A stretch of 64,000 bases of DNA from Oncomelania hupensis (GCA_036898135.1 CM072517.1:64657269-64721268); one strand, 5' to 3'. Positions 9,930 to 20,379 are shown, counted from the first letter of the stretch. Notes: generated by a model not told the origin, from the sequence alone. Numbers and translations: made by a program.

Positions 9930-10560
9930 TCTTGACCTTGAGATGACCTTGACCTGACCTTCTGTTCCAAAAACACTTATTGACGATCAAATATATACAG
10001 CAAAAGTTGTATTATGCCAAAAGACTGACCTTTGGATGACCTTGACCTTCAGTGACCTTAACCTTGGGATAACTTTGACCTTCACAAGGATCTCATGCTC
10101 ATGAAAGATCAAATAACTCAATGTTGTTGCATACTATGGGTTAAATAATGCCATTCTACTGTACAATTACCTTTTTAAAAAAATATTTTTGCAAGGCCTA
10201 AAATGACCTTGACCTTCAAGATCAACTCAAAACTGGAACATATACGAAAGATCAATCTACCATCTCTAAAGAAAACAAGATTGGACTTTATATCTATCAT
10301 TGTTTAGGGCCAAGGTCACTTCAAAATACCTATACTAACCGATGTTAGACAGCTCCAGTGACCTTGACCTTGACCTTGGAGTGAGGTTGACCAAATTTGC
10401 ATATAATATGTGTGTCATTGATATCTATCATGCTTCAAAGAATCATAAGTTATATTAATAACTTCGAAAAAAGTGAAATTTTGTTAAAAATTTTCATTTT
10501 TGTAACTAACATTTGTTGACCATGTGACCTTGACCTTGAAGTGAAGTCATTCATTTACTG
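9930..10560. repeat. Cluster of TGACCTTGACCTT motifs
   Basis: TGACCTTGACCTT-type direct repeats recur at about 9940, 10027-10085, 10205, 10360-10382 and 10526, within otherwise AT-rich DNA. The half-site TGACCT/AGGTCA is the core bound by nuclear receptors. The same motif at 38348 and 22472 lies in element X, so it may simply mark a decayed dispersed repeat. Confidence 0.55.
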
Positions 10561-10888
10561 ATCATTTATGAGGTCTCATGGGTGCACACCATCTTACCAA
10601 GTTTGGTTGTCCAAATTTAGACTCCAAAAAGCAGAATCATGTATGGAACCCAAAGTACTACTTTGGTCGTTCGTGTGTGCCTGAAGGAACCCACTTGTAC
10701 AAAAAGGAACCCACTTTTCCAAAGTCAACCACATCAAAGTTTGTTTATATATTTTAATTTTTTACTGATATTGGAATCATGTACAGTCAAATTAGGCTGT
10801 ATGCTGAGTTTTGAAGTCCTCACTAGTTTACATCATGTGGAACCCAGTTGACATCATTTTGGAAAGAAACCCAGTTGGGAGGCTTTGA
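10561..10888. other. Spacer with short repeats
   Basis: Scattered copies of GGAACCCACTT and AACCCAGTTG occur within ~10680-10880. No gene was seen. Confidence 0.4.
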
Positions 10889-10890
10889 AC

Positions 10891-10942
<52 letters not shown>

Positions 10943-10947
10943 GTGTA
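10889..10947. repeat. (GT)n microsatellite
   Basis: GT dinucleotides with few interruptions. A second GT-rich stretch lies at 11349-11405. Confidence 0.9.
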
Positions 10948-11449
10948 TTATGGGTGTACTTGTATACTAGCACAACTGGGGATGTTTTCATATAAACGTG
11001 GTAACAAATAGGGTAGTTGAAAAAAACTTTGGGAAGCAAAAATATTCCCCAATTAAAAAAAAAATTCCACTCAAAAACTGTGTGGCACAACCGTAAATAT
11101 CGAGAAATCGCATCTTCCCAAATTTTCAAAAAATGGGGTAGGCAAGTGTGTAAATTATACACACCTGTGTAGTAAGCTGCGCCACTAACAAAATCAAGCT
11201 TAAAGGGCAGATTACCCCTCAATCCTGTACGTCATTCATAAATCTACTTAATTTTATCATATACGACATTTGATTTGTAAATATCACTGAGAAAAAGACC
11301 ATTTCCCATATGTACCCTGTTTTGCTAACATTCCCGATTGATCGGCTTATACACGTGTGTGTGTGTATGTGAGTGCGTGTGTGTGGGTGGTTGTGTGTGT
11401 GTGTATCATCTCTCTTTGTTCATTTTGTTTTGTCGCGTTTTTCTTTTTC

Positions 11450-11517
11450 GACGTGTGAATGCGTGATAACTGCACCATTTAGCCCAGTCTTTTCGGGAAG
11501 AAGCGCTATATAAATAC
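11450..11517 (+). mobile_element. Retroposon 3' end preceding the TAG array
   Basis: CGCTATATAAATACCCTTAG leading straight into (TAG)n has the shape of a CR1/L2-type LINE or SINE 3' end with a trinucleotide tail. Only the terminus is visible. Confidence 0.4.
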
Positions 11518-12483
11518 CCTTAGTAGTAGTAGTAGTAGTGGTAGTAGTAGTAATAGTAGTAGTAGTAGAAGTAGTAGTAGTAATAGTAGTATAGTAATAG
11601 TAGAAGTGGTAGTAGAAGAAGTAGTATTATAATTCATAGTAGTAGTAGATGTAGTAGTAGGAGTAGAAGTAGTAGTAGTAATAGTAGTAGAAAGAGTAGA
11701 AGTAGTAGTAGAAGTAGTAGTAGTAATGGTAGTAGTAGTAGTAGTAGTAACTATTTACACTATGTGAAACATCGTGAAGACTATGCTCAGAAGCGGTCCT
11801 GATTCGGCGTTTTAGTAGTAGTAGTAGTAATAGTAGTGGTATTAGTAGTAATAGTAGTAGAAGTAGAAGCAGTAATAGTAGTAGTAATAGTGGAAGTGGT
11901 AGTAGAAGAAGTAGTAGTATAAGTCATAGTAGTAGTAGTAGATTTAGAAGTAGTAGGAGTAGAAGTAGTAGCAGTAATAGTAGTACTAATAGTAGTAGAA
12001 AGAGTAGAAGTAGTAGTAGTAGAAGTAGTAGTAGTAGTAGTAGTAATTGTAGTAGTGGTAGTAGTAGTAGTAGTAGTAGTAACTATTTACACTATGTGAA
12101 ACATCGTGAAGACTATGCTCAGAAGCGGTCCTGATTCGGCGTTTTAGTAGTAGTAGTAATAGTAGTGGTATTAGTAGTAATAGTAGTAGTAATAGTAGTA
12201 GTAGAAGTAGTAGTAGTAATAGTAGTAGTAATAGTAGAAGTGGTAGTAGAAGTGGTAGTAGAAGAAGTAGTAGTATTAGTCATAGTAGTAGTAGTAGATT
12301 TAGAAGTAGTAGGTGTAGAAGTAGTAGTAGAAATAGTAGTACTAATAGTTGTAGAAAGAGTAGAAGTAGTAGTAGTAGAAGTAGTAGTAGTAATAGTAGT
12401 AGTGGTAGTAGTAGTAGTAGTAACTATTTACACTATGTGAAACATCGTGAAGACTATGCTCAGAAGCGGTCCTGATTCGGCGT
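11518..12483. repeat. (TAG)n higher-order repeat, three units
   Basis: Three blocks of TAG-rich trinucleotides are each followed by the same ~70 bp spacer (CTATTTACACTATGTGAAAC ... CCTGATTCGGCGTTTT) at 11751, 12083 and 12424. The periods are therefore 332 and 341 bp. The spacer is part of the repeat A 3' end, and only the third unit runs on into the rest of that end. The long valine-rich frame is a repeat artefact. Confidence 0.85.
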
Positions 12484-12535
12484 TTTGCAATCCGCTGGAT
12501 CCTGTAAGCAATGAATATCTAAGTAACTAACATAC
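12455..12535 (+). mobile_element. Repeat A, 3' terminal fragment
   Basis: GTCCTGATTCGGCGTTTTGC, then CCGCTGGATCCTGTAAGCAA and TAAGTAACTAAC, match the end of the repeat A copies at 29.8 and 59.6 kb. Confidence 0.7.
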
Positions 12536-12669
12536 TCGGAAATATGAGGGAAAACAACCTTGGCCGGCTTGACCGCATTTTGCGCCCAGAGTTGTCCTAT
12601 GTTAGGAGGACATTCTTTGCAAACGAACACAGTTTCTTGCCTGTAATTTCTGCTCTGCCCTCCATCTAT

Positions 12670-12737
12670 CCCCTATCCTATCCTATCCCGTAACTCGGAG
12701 GTCGTAAAGGCACCACAGATGATCGTTTAACCTATTT
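12670..12737 (-). mobile_element. LINE-B, extreme 3' end fragment
   Basis: CCTATCCTATCCTATCCCGT and then AACTCGGAGGTCGT...GCACCACAGATGATCGTTTA are the reverse complement of the LINE-B terminus with its GGATA tail. It is only ~65 bp long. Confidence 0.8.
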
Positions 12738-12789
12738 GTTTGTTCAAAACACATGTTTTGCCTTATCTAAAAAATAACTTAACCAATTT

Positions 12790-13130
12790 TGAATATTTTT
12801 AAACCACACTTTAACCACCACGGAACATTTAGTATCCTTGACCTTTGCTCTTTATCAAAGCTGCACGCTGAGGACAATTACATTATAAAAACAAAAAGCT
12901 TTTGCTATTATCTCAGAATTGACAGAACCGATTTTAATAGTAGTTTTTGCTTGGAAATGGTTTAGATAGAGAGGCAATATCATTTCCTGCTTCCAGTTTG
13001 CTGCTTTATGCTAAAATCGCGTCACGACATCGCCGCGGAAATGAACACTTTTGAAAATGCTGATTTTCAGCTAGGCGAGTGAGAGGGTCTGGAAATACGT
13101 CTGAATGACAGGCCATCTTGTTCTTTAATT
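12790..13130 (+). mobile_element. Element X, partial copy
   Basis: CTTTTGAAAATGCTGATTTT and GTCTGGAAATACGTCTGAAT followed by GCCATCTTGTT (13048-13120) match the 3' part of element X at 23205-23275. The AT-rich stretch before it includes a TCCTTGACCTTTG motif and may be the upstream part. Confidence 0.5.
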
Positions 13131-13240
13131 GCAACAGTTTGATCAGATCACGCACAAGAAAACCACTCTGACGTGCGGCAAAACAGGCAATACATAACGC
13201 AAACCACAAAAATACGGATAACATTAGCCTAAATGTGGAC

Positions 13241-13242
<2 letters not shown>

Positions 13243-13296
<54 letters not shown>

Positions 13297-13380
13297 GTGG
13301 GGGTGGGGGGGGGATGGAGGGGAAACTGGAAGAAAGAGAGAGAGGTGGAGGGGCGGATCTATTCGGGAGGGGGGGGGGGC
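13243..13380. repeat. (GA)n followed by G-rich purine tract
   Basis: Almost purely purine on the + strand for ~140 bp, with G runs of 7-9. Confidence 0.9.
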
Positions 13381-13402
13381 CGGGGAATACTCCGACATAC
13401 AG

Positions 13403-13556
13403 GTAACTCCTATCCTATCCTATCCTATCCCGTAAATCGAAGGTCGTTGGGGAATCACAGATGATCGTTTAACCAGCGTACTCCACCTTTCTCTGTCCTC
13501 AGCAACCCTCATGGTCTCGCTCAGTGTCAAGCCAGCGCATTCTCGAATGTTGTCCT

Positions 13557-13596
<40 letters not shown>

Positions 13597-13985
13597 ATCT
13601 GTCTCCCTCCTCTTCTGGCCGTCCCTCTTTGCCACCCTCCCTCCCACACTTCCTCTCCCCCCCCCCCCCCTACACCATGCCCTTCAGGACGGTTTCCTGC
13701 AAGACCCGATGCACCGGTGACGTGGCCATGCCATCCGAGTCTCCGCCTTCTCACCACCGCGAGCATGCCATCGTGTGGTCCAACGGCCCGTGCGATGGTC
13801 CGTCGGACCTCACCGTTGGCGACGTGCCGGGCATAGGAAATGCCCAGAAGTCTTCTGCAGCACCCCATCTCCATGCTCCGCATTCTTCGCTGCAGATCCG
13901 CCGAGAGGGTCCACGCTCCGCAAGTGTACAGGAGGATGGAGATGACAAGGGAGCGCAGCAACAAAAATATAACCTTGATCGATGC
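13403..13985 (-). mobile_element. LINE-B copy with sense-strand A-to-G enrichment
   Basis: On the minus strand the frame reads LLRSLVISILLYTCGAWTLS, MEMGCCRRLLGISY, HDGMLAVVRRRRLGWHGHVT and then a Gly-rich stretch. The usual family sequence there is KKRKLRWYGHVTRSSGLAKT and GGRRRGRQKKRW. Lys-to-Arg/Gly and Arg-to-Gly changes follow from A-to-G on the element's sense strand: CAG to CGG, ACA to GCA, CAA to CGG, ATT to GTT, GAC to GGC, AAA to AGG. A CT array (13564-13592) has expanded inside the copy. The 3' end keeps the GGATA tail (seen as TATCC at 13408-13432). It is truncated at the 5' side near 13985 and inactive. Confidence 0.8.
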
Positions 13986-14463
13986 AAACAATGATATTAA
14001 GGAATCACGTTACTGTGAAGAAGAACAAGAACAAGAAGAAGAACAAAAAGCACAAGAACAAGAAGAAGCTGTTTGACTTTGAACGTTTATTACAATGGCA
14101 CCTATTTGCAATGACAATAATGCTGGGCTTACACCTTCTTCTGGGGAATTGTCTGTTTCAGATATAAGCGCATACTCTTAAAGCTTGCAAAACATGTTAT
14201 TTATTTATCTGTTGGAAGACATATTTAAGTTTTTAATGTTTCGCCCCAATGACTGTAATATGAAGAGCTCCTGTGTATAATCTTTGCGGGTATGGATTAT
14301 GGGGGGAGGGGGAGAAGAGAGAGAAAGAAAGAGAAAGAGAGTTATTTTAATTTAATTTTGTTCCAGCTATTATTGTTAATGAGTTGACTATTTTTTATAG
14401 TTAGTTATTTAAATGTATTTATTAAGACTTTTTTTTCAATGTCTAAATCACTTAGGTGGATCC
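13986..14463. other. Spacer, low-complexity at its start
   Basis: AAGAACAAGAAGAAG-type repeats at ~14020-14072, then AT-rich DNA with a short GA-rich patch at ~14300-14342. No gene was seen. Confidence 0.5.
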
Positions 14464-15475
14464 CATCCTATCCTATCCCGTAACTCGTACGTCGTTGGGG
14501 CACCACAGATGATCGTTTAACCAGCGAACTCCATCTTTCTTTGTCCTCAGAAACCCTCTGCTACGTTTGAGACGCGCACGATAGTACGTGTGAGACGCGC
14601 ACGATAGATCCGATCGTTTTGTTTTGCAAAGCATGCAATAATAGAGTGTATTTACCTTTGATTTGATTTTGCGTTGTAGTTAGAAGGAACTTTGTATAAT
14701 GTTGATACTTTTCGTTGGTCGACATTATTGGAGAATTTTCTAGGGTTACTTATTTACCATCGATCGCAGCGTGTGAATAAATCTAGCGATGGCGATGGCT
14801 ACGAGATGATTCTAAGTTATATGACGTAAGACAGTGATGACGAAGTTTATTCTGATTGGTTGGAATTGAGTCACGCTGGAACGTTCCATCGTTCTCTAGA
14901 GCAGAGAAAAACTATATAATTGATGCCCTGTGTTGTGAAAGTGCAGAAAGTGGAAAAATCGGTTGCCTGCATACACCAATCTGGGTACGCTTATCAGGAG
15001 TCAAGCATCGGGGCTGAATCAACTACTGATAAAAACCAACAACTCAACTACTGATAAAAACCAACAACGAGTGTAACACCCTCATTGCTTCAAGCCAGTC
15101 CATTCTCGAGTGTTGTCCTCCCACCTCTTTTTCTGTTTCCCTCTTCTTCTGCCTCCTTGCACTGTGCCTTGCAGGATGGGCTTTGCAAGGCCTGATGCTC
15201 TGGTGACGTGACCATACCATCGGAGTTTCCGTTTCTTCACCACTGTGAGCATGTCATCGTGTTATCAATGACTTGTGGTTGTCGGACTTGGTGCTTGGTG
15301 ATGTGCTGGGTATAGGAAATGCCCAGAAGTCTTCTATAACACCTCATCACCATGCTTTGTATTCTTCGTTAAAGTTCTGCTGTGAGGGTCCCTGTTTCGC
15401 AAGCGTATAGGAAGATGGAGATGACAAGAGAGCGCAGCAGCCATACCTTGGAATCTGTCTTTCCAAATGGGCTAC
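14464..15475 (-). mobile_element. LINE-B copy split by a solo-LTR-like insertion
   Basis: 14464-14558 is the reverse complement of the LINE-B 3' end (GGATA tail, then the region ending GTTTAACCAGCG). The same element continues at 15079-15475 with no gap other than the insertion and a 5 bp duplication. The rest covers the thumb/C-terminal block (minus strand: WYGHVT, MEMRCYRR equivalents, with frameshifts). It dates the LTR insertion as later than this LINE-B copy. Confidence 0.85.
14559..15078 (+). mobile_element. Solo-LTR-like element, copy 1 (520 bp, TSD CCCTC)
   Basis: The element starts TGCTACG and ends GTGTAACA, so the ends form a short imperfect inverted repeat of the TG...CA kind. It is flanked by CCCTC at 14554-14558 and 15079-15083. 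The host LINE-B sequence is continuous across the site. It shares long stretches with 43937-44559 (TAATAGAGTGTATTTAYCTT; GATTTGATTTTGCGTTG). A TATA-like AAACTATATAATTG lies at ~14909, and AATAAA at ~14778. Near the 3' end a 24 bp stretch (CTGATAAAAACCAACAA) is duplicated. A 5 bp duplication and TG...CA ends fit a solo LTR left by recombination. No internal gag-pol region is present. Confidence 0.8.
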
Positions 15476-15552
15476 AACCTTGTAATGGCAGCAGGTGGAT
15501 AATTGACAATAAATTAGTAACACACCCGATAAACGCATTTCGAATTCAAACC

Positions 15553-15727
15553 TGTTAGAAGAAGGAGAAGAAGAAGAAGAAGAAGAAGAAGAAGAAGAAG
15601 AAGAAGAAGAAGAAGAAGAAGAAGAAGAAGAAGAAGAAGAAGAAGAAGAAGGAGGAAGAAGAAGAGGAGGGGAAGGACGAAAAATGAGGAGGAGGAGGAG
15701 GAGGAGAGGAAGAAGAAGAAGAAGAAC

Positions 15728-15802
<75 letters not shown>

Positions 15803-15803
15803 C
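15553..15803. repeat. (GAA)n then (GAT)n compound microsatellite
   Basis: GAA triplets from 15553 to ~15727 with a GGA/GAG-rich middle, then pure GAT triplets to ~15803. Frames on both strands are homopolymeric and not coding. Confidence 0.95.
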
Positions 15804-16384
15804 TATGACGACGATGATGACGACGACAGCGACAACAGCCACAATGCACACTGTGGAAAACCAAATTTCATTTGACATAAGAATGTTCGCCTCCGGACAG
15901 AGTAAGCACTAAATTCTGGCTCTTGCACTTGTTTGGCGAGCGATCTATGCATTATTAATTGCAACAAGAAAGGGGAGGCCAGAAGAAAGAAGGAATCAAA
16001 ACCATATCGACACGTTCATGCTTTTATTTTTGGGAGGAGGTCTCTTCCTGATTTTCCACAGAAACACGCTTGGTAAATTGGTCGTCTACTTCCTAGGTTA
16101 AAGTGGATTTCACTTTTATTGTTGATGCCAATTTAACCGCAGTCACTTTTGTAATTCCTGTCAGATAAGTATGTTTACGGCCACGACGGCCGGACGAATT
16201 GTTATGTTTTTAATTGATTTAACTGTCGGCGGTGAGTGTTCGTGATGTGTGTGTGTGTGTGTGTGTGTTTGTTTTTTGTGTGTTTGGTTTATACATGTGG
16301 TTATGAAATCGTGTGACAATGTGATACCTTGTTTTACATTTCACTGTTTTTAAACTTCTTGATTTATTTATTTTTAATAATATG
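15804..16384. other. Spacer; short (GT)n at 16241-16268
   Basis: No gene or shared repeat was recognised apart from the microsatellite. Confidence 0.5.
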
Positions 16385-16460
16385 AGCTGCTTCTAAATCT
16401 TGTAATTGCCCTGTGTGGATAAATAAAGTTGTATTGAATTGAATTGAATTGAATTGAATA
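16385..16460 (+). mobile_element. Retroposon 3' end with (GAATT)n tail
   Basis: GTGTGGATAAATAAAGTTGT and then four or five GAATT units: an AATAAA followed by a pentanucleotide tail, as expected for a LINE 3' terminus. Confidence 0.5.
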
Positions 16461-16990
16461 TATATGACATTAGCGATACCCGAAGGTGAGCGGCTGTGGT
16501 AAAACGCGCCGTCTCTGGGTGTGGAATTTTATTCAGTCAAAAGATACCGTATTCGCATGATGCACTGACAGATATTACAAACGGTAATGGATCCATTTCC
16601 ATAAAAAAAATCTCTCTTCTTCTTCTTCTTCTTCTTCTTCTTCTTCTTCTTCTTCTGCTTCGTATTCTTCTTCACGAATGAATTTCAAGGGGTATAATCT
16701 TAGTTTGTGAGATAAGGCTGGATTCTCAGCTTTTTCCGTTGCGTTTTCTATCACACTCGGCAATCTCCCGAGACAATGAATTTAAGTTGGATTCTATACA
16801 CTGGTCCGAGCGCGATAATAAAGAAACGGAATACGTATTTAGGTTATGGTTTGAATATATACTTCAACCCACAAAAGGAATTGTTGACTGGTCAGAACCC
16901 TGAAAAAAAAAACCACGTTTTCATACTGAAGATGCGGAGCCTCGATCAAAATTGCGAGAGAAAAAAAAATCTAATTCACCTTAGAATAGT
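16461..16990. other. Spacer with (TTC)n at 16618-16657
   Basis: No gene was seen. The TTC array is nearly pure. Confidence 0.5.
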
Positions 16991-16992
16991 TT

Positions 16993-17540
16993 TATAGGCA
17001 TTGTTTATAGGGTCCAGCGGAAAGCAAAGAGCGGAATCAGGATCACAACTTGGTTGAAAGAGCGCTCACCCCTGATCCGTTTAAAAGATCTGCTGAAACT
17101 CTAAACAGTAACCCTGTAGGCACTCCACCAGCCGGCCACTTTACAATAAAGACATCCAATGCAGGGGACGCCGAGGCTTTACTGTAATTTATCGAACCCC
17201 CGTTTACTAAACCACAATATAATAAAAAACATAATTATGAAATATTAACAAAACACCTACCTAGAAAATGCCTGCATTATTATATAATAATACCATAGAA
17301 AACCCTAATGACTATTTGTCAGGAAGCGTCCAATACCTCTAAGCCGACCCAACAGACCCCATACACAAATGAGGTTTTTCGGGAGAGTTTTCAAGAACAA
17401 AAAGGTAAGTGATTAGCAAAGAAGATAGTAGATTGATAGAACAGATTAGAAACGAGAAAGAACAACTGAGAATGACATAAACGGTGGTAATTTAAAGCAC
17501 TGAATGTCCACAAAGTGGCGATTACTATTTATACAGAAAC
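16993..17540 (-). mobile_element. Repeat A copy, reverse orientation
   Basis: It begins with GTTTATAGGGTCCAGCGGAA (the 3' end in reverse) and ends with CACAAAGTGGCGATTACTAT ... CTCCCGGCAC. The order matches the + strand copies at 21.1, 24.4 and 29.3 kb read backwards. It shows near full-length coverage and no long frame. Confidence 0.8.
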
Positions 17541-17823
17541 TCCCGGCACAGTCACGTGAGGACTCACGTTAAGAGATGGCTATTCATACATGTGTGTGTA
17601 TGTGTGTGTGTGTGTATGTGTGTGTGTGTGTGATATTTACGAACTACGGATCTAAACTTGGCGTCCGAGCGTTGTACGGACTGTCCGCTCTTGAGCAGTA
17701 AGGGGCTTGTCTTCTTTGGAAAACCGGTAACAGGCGCACGCACACACGTAAAATCAGCGGAGCGTGACCACACGAGCTTCCATTCTTAGCTATGGATTAG
17801 CTAAGGGGAAATAATGCAATAAT
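17541..17823. other. Spacer with (GT)n at 17590-17632
   Basis: No gene was seen. Confidence 0.5.
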
Positions 17824-18130
17824 GGGTGGCTGGTAGCACAGCTGATAGTAAGCTGGTTTCCTATGCCGAGGTCGCGGGTTTGAACCCCGCGTGGGACGAG
17901 CTAGTGTGACTTAGGTACGAGACTTTTCATGACAGCGAGGGCTTTCTCCGTGTACTCCGGTTTTCTCCCTTCTTTCAATTATGGTAGTGGATGCAGTCCA
18001 ACTAACATTTCAAAAATAAAATTATTGATTTCTGTTCCGACTTCTATAATATTTACATCTTTAGATCGCCGAGGTTTAGTATGCTTTAAGAATAATAGAT
18101 TAAAAAAATTAAATTCTTTGAAATGCCCGT
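17824..18130 (+). mobile_element. SINE2 copy 1 (tRNA-like head plus shared core)
   Basis: The head has an A-box-like CTGGTAGCACAGCTGATAG and a B box in a perfect T-arm-like hairpin (CGCGGGTTTGAACCCCGCG, 17874-17892). It is followed by TGACTTAGGTA, GGGCTTTCTCCGTGTACTCC and GGTTTTCTCCC, the core also present in the copy at 42525. Such elements are transcribed by RNA polymerase III from the internal A and B boxes and copied by LINE machinery. The acceptor ends do not pair, so it is not a tRNA gene. Confidence 0.8.
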
Positions 18131-18239
18131 AATTAATTTAAATTTAATAGCCACAGGCTTTGAGTATGAAACCATGAATTTCGAGAATAAAGTTGTGCCT
18201 GGCGGATTTTGTGTATTCGTTCTAAAACAATATTTTCTT

Positions 18240-18395
18240 ATATGGCCATTACACAATACACAATACAATGCAAAATAACACAAGACAACATAATACAGTG
18301 CAACATAATACAATGCAAATTAAATATAATACAATACAACGTAAGACAGCACAATGCAATAGAATATTAAACAATGCAATGCTATAATTTATAGG
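18240..18395. repeat. Degenerate ACAATACA-type repeats
   Basis: Irregular ACACAATACAATGC variants. The opposite-strand version (TTGTATTG) occurs at 18640-18835 and 19443-19590, on both sides of the hAT-type element. Confidence 0.7.
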
Positions 18396-18640
18396 AACAA
18401 TAAACATCTCCAGTCCAGAACCCGACGAATTTTTGGAGCTACAGAAATTTTCTTATTTGACCTCAATGCTGAAGAGGCCAAAAGGTCAATCCCGGGTTTG
18501 TCCAACATTGAACAGTGTGTCTGCACTTCTGTGGCCAGCATGCAGTGTCGTATGCGTGAAATATCGTACGCAACGCTATAGTCGTGACATCAGACTGAAT
18601 GTACGACTTCCAGTCCGGCGGTTGTAGTTATATTGTAGCC
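18396..18640. other. Spacer, nothing recognised
   Basis: No gene or shared repeat was seen. Confidence 0.4.
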
Positions 18641-18837
18641 TAGTGAATTGTGTTGTATTGGATTCGTTTTTGTGCTTTTTATTGTCTTGTATTATTTTGT
18701 GTTGTGGTGGATGGTATTGGATTATATTCATTTTTACATTTCATTGCGTTGTATTATAGTGCAATGCGTTATATAATATTAATTTGCACGGCAATACTTA
18801 TGGTATTGTATTGTATAGTGTTAAATTGTATTGCAAA

Positions 18838-19434
18838 TAAGGCTGGACGGTTTTACCGATACGTAACTGTATTTAGGTTCGGAAACCGACGGTACGGTAT
18901 ACCGGTGCGGGTGTCCAAGGTCCGGTTTACTGGGAAATCTCGACAACACATAACGCGACAGTGGGCGACATCTTGTCCGCCCAGAGAGCGAGCCTAAAGC
19001 CCAAACACGTGGATAGGCAGCTGTTCTTGAAGAAGAACTTAAAAGAACAGCAGCTTATCCACGTGTTTGAGCATGGTACCAGTCTAGTCGCCAATCCTTC
19101 TGAATTCTTAAAGTTCTTAAAGACCTTTCCCGTTGAATGTTTTTGTTTTATTTTGATTTTGTGGTTTAAAGTTTGCTGATGTTCTAAACAGTGATTTATC
19201 ATAATTTGTTTTGAAGGCGTTCAAGCGAAAAATAAAGCTTCAGTTTTTATGTGGTTCTTTGAAACTGTTTTGAAGTGTATGACAATGTTTCTTTTGCGTC
19301 TGTCACTACTGTCAGTGCCATATTCCATTTTATTGCAACACATAAAATCGCGGTATACCGGTACAAAATACCGATACTATCTAAAAATACCGCGGTAATA
19401 CCGGTACAACTTTGACCCACGGTACTCAGCTCTA
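18838..19434. mobile_element. hAT-type non-autonomous DNA transposon (597 bp, 8 bp TSD)
   Basis: It is flanked by ATTGCAAA at 18830-18837 and 19435-19442, an 8 bp duplication as hAT transposases make. It begins TAAGGCTG, and the reverse complement of its end is TAGAGCTG, a short hAT-like terminal inverted repeat. Subterminal GGTAYACCGG/ACCGGTA motifs repeat on both sides. There is no transposase frame, so it would have been moved in trans. Inside lies a hairpin (18999-19072). It is inserted in the TTGTATTG-rich tract, which continues on either side. Confidence 0.8.
18999..19072. other. Hairpin, 30 nt arms, 14 nt loop
   Basis: AAACACGTGGATAGGCAGCT (from 19003) pairs with AGCAGCTTATCCACGTGTTT (to 19068). 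The full arms are 18999-19028 and 19043-19072 with about three mismatches. The arms contain an E-box (CACGTG). The size is similar to a microRNA precursor, but it sits in a DNA transposon. Confidence 0.75.
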
Positions 19435-19442
19435 ATTGCAAA

Positions 19443-19760
19443 GCATTCTGTATTGTATTGTATTATGTATTGTATTGTGATATATTGTGTTGTGGTATAG
19501 CGCAGCTTGTTGTGTTATATTGCATTACAATTCATGTTGTATTGTATTGGATTGCATTGCATTGTGCTGCGTTGCGTTTGGTATTGTACAACCACATGGC
19601 ACGATTTGCTAGCAGTAGTGTTAGCAGTGTACAAAGCCGATTGCTTTACATCTTAGTTGTTTTTTTGTTTTTTTGTTTTAAAATCTCTTTCTGTTTCTGT
19701 ATCTTAAAGCAGTAAACAACAGTTGATGGCAAGCTTAAAGCGCCTCTTTCTCGTATTTAG
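19443..19760. other. TTGTATTG-rich tract and spacer
   Basis: The degenerate TTGTATTG repeat resumes after the hAT-type element to ~19590, followed by unremarkable AT-rich DNA. Confidence 0.5.
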
Positions 19761-19779
19761 CCTTCCTTAAAGGGCGATT

Positions 19780-19998
19780 GGCCTCCCTTTCTTTCTTCCT
19801 TTCTCGGGTGTTCTTTTTTCTTTATATTTTCTCTCTTCTGTTTTTTGTTCTACTCATTTTCACCTTTCTTTGTGTGTCACTTCTTTTCTTTCTTTCTTTC
19901 TTTCTGTCTTTTTTTTTCTTTCTCTCCTTCTTTAAAAAAAATATATATTTCTTTCTCGATTGTACCTGTTTTGTTTTTTTAATTTGTTTTATTGTCCT

Positions 19999-20066
<68 letters not shown>
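19780..20066. repeat. (TTTC)n tract
   Basis: Pyrimidine-rich from ~19780, and regular TTTC from 19996 to 20066. The Phe/Leu/Ser frames are artefacts. Confidence 0.9.
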
Positions 20067-20366
20067 TAATCAATCTCATATAGCGCTTTTCCAGCTCAAG
20101 AGCTGCTCGAGGCGCTGGCCGATACAGGATCTCACACAAACTGCCCGGGGCGCTCACTTCCTGCCTTAGGGCGCATTGTGTGACGCCGAGACAACTGAGC
20201 ACATTCCTGGACGACCGGGGATGGGGGAGACGAGACCTAGTGCTTGCTGGGTGTGTTTGTGTAGCCGGCACTCGTCCGTCTTGAGCGCCATCATTTTTTT
20301 GTGTTTTGAAATCCGTGCGATGGAACGCGTGCGTGCATCGGCTAGACCACGGTTTATACTCTCATC
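20067..20366 (-). mobile_element. SINE1 copy lacking the tRNA head
   Basis: ATAGCGCTTTTCCAGCTCAA, GGCGCTGGCCGATACAGGAT, ... CACGGTTTATACTCTCATCC follow the reverse complement of SINE1 from the 3' end to the middle. A CT array begins where the head would start. Confidence 0.8.
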
Positions 20367-20379
20367 CTTTCATGCTCTC

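Noticed and set aside
15553..15875. Poly-Asp, poly-His and poly-Ile 'proteins'
   Set aside because: Translations of GAA/GAT trinucleotide arrays. The same holds for 12165-12440, 26262-26552, 52508-53027, 53324-53662, 57050-57538 and 60796-61257.
17824..17900. tRNA gene
   Set aside because: A and B boxes are present, but the acceptor stem does not pair and the same head recurs attached to a SINE core at 42525.
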